A stretch of 7,779 bases of DNA from Pseudomonadota bacterium. Lineage in GTDB: Bacteria > Pseudomonadota > Gammaproteobacteria > Legionellales > Legionellaceae. Under the pieces are notes generated by a model. The model was not told the DNA's origin. It did no database searches and saw only the letters and a program-made list of their open reading frames with translations. Made by a program: the position numbers and the translations under genes. The stretch spans positions 1-7,779 of the forward strand of contig JAKBCM010000060.1 of assembly GCA_021807845.1 (NCBI GenBank), written 5' to 3'. Of the stretch, positions 7,656 through 7,779 are shown piece by piece (position 1 is the first letter of the stretch; each line of letters starts with the position of its first letter).

Positions 7656-7779
7656 TCACAGTCTACTAGGCTGGCCGAAATGGGTTGATTTTCTGCGGTC
7701 CGTTGCTCACATACTCCTCTGTATGCTGCGCTACGGTCCTCTAAAATCAACCCATTTCATCTCAGCCTAGCGACTGTGA
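7656..7779. repeat. 124-bp imperfect inverted repeat (large dyad, REP/MITE-like)
   Basis: Two arms fold around a centre near 7717. Pairing segments seen directly: TCACAGTC (7656-7663) with GACTGTGA (7772-7779); CTAGGCTG (7666-7673) with CAGCCTAG (7763-7770); a perfect 16-bp stem 7677-7692 with 7743-7758 (GAAATGGGTTGATTTT and its complement); an imperfect stem from GGTCCGTTGC (7697-7706) with the segment ending at 7739; and an apical CATAC (7710-7714) with GTATG (7721-7725) around a 6-base loop. The whole element could form one long cruciform or RNA hairpin. It encodes no transposase, lacks a U tract of the intrinsic-terminator kind, and its outer end coincides with the window edge, so it may extend further. 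It resembles the non-autonomous dyad repeats scattered between genes in several gammaproteobacteria, but copy number cannot be judged here. Confidence 0.85.

Overview
The window carries most of a Kdp high-affinity potassium uptake operon on the + strand, followed by a convergent DNA-uptake channel gene (comEC) on the - strand and, at the right edge, a long imperfect inverted repeat. Base composition is moderately AT-rich. The Kdp proteins and the 740-residue ComEC with a C-terminal metallo-beta-lactamase domain resemble gammaproteobacterial forms. A low-GC gammaproteobacterium, possibly Legionellales-like, is my best guess, but it rests on general resemblance only.

Layout: bases 1-64 hold the last codons of kdpA. 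kdpB (54-2123), kdpC (2125-2706) and kdpD (2703-5348) follow with overlaps or a 1-base gap, so the block is almost certainly one translationally coupled transcript whose promoter lies upstream of the window. comEC (7541 down to 5319) runs towards kdpD, and the two coding regions overlap by 30 bp at their 3' ends. Upstream of comEC is about 114 bp of non-coding DNA, then a 124-bp dyad at 7656-7779.

KdpA (K+ channel-like subunit), KdpB (P-type ATPase) and KdpC (coupling subunit) form the pump. KdpD normally has two jobs. Its histidine kinase half phosphorylates KdpE to switch the operon on. Its N-terminal P-loop half has been reported in E. coli to phosphorylate a serine of the KdpB TGES motif and switch the pump off.

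The main finding is that KdpD here has lost the phospho-accepting histidine (Asn at residue 670 in ISNDLNMPL, where the family has SHDLRTPL). It has also lost the threonine of the phosphatase motif (Met674). The ATP-binding boxes and the whole N-terminal P-loop kinase domain are intact. No kdpE follows kdpD; comEC occupies that place. The sequence therefore suggests a KdpD that no longer works as a classical sensor kinase and may persist as a post-translational regulator of the pump. That functional reading is inference. comEC is unrelated to potassium transport and appears intact.
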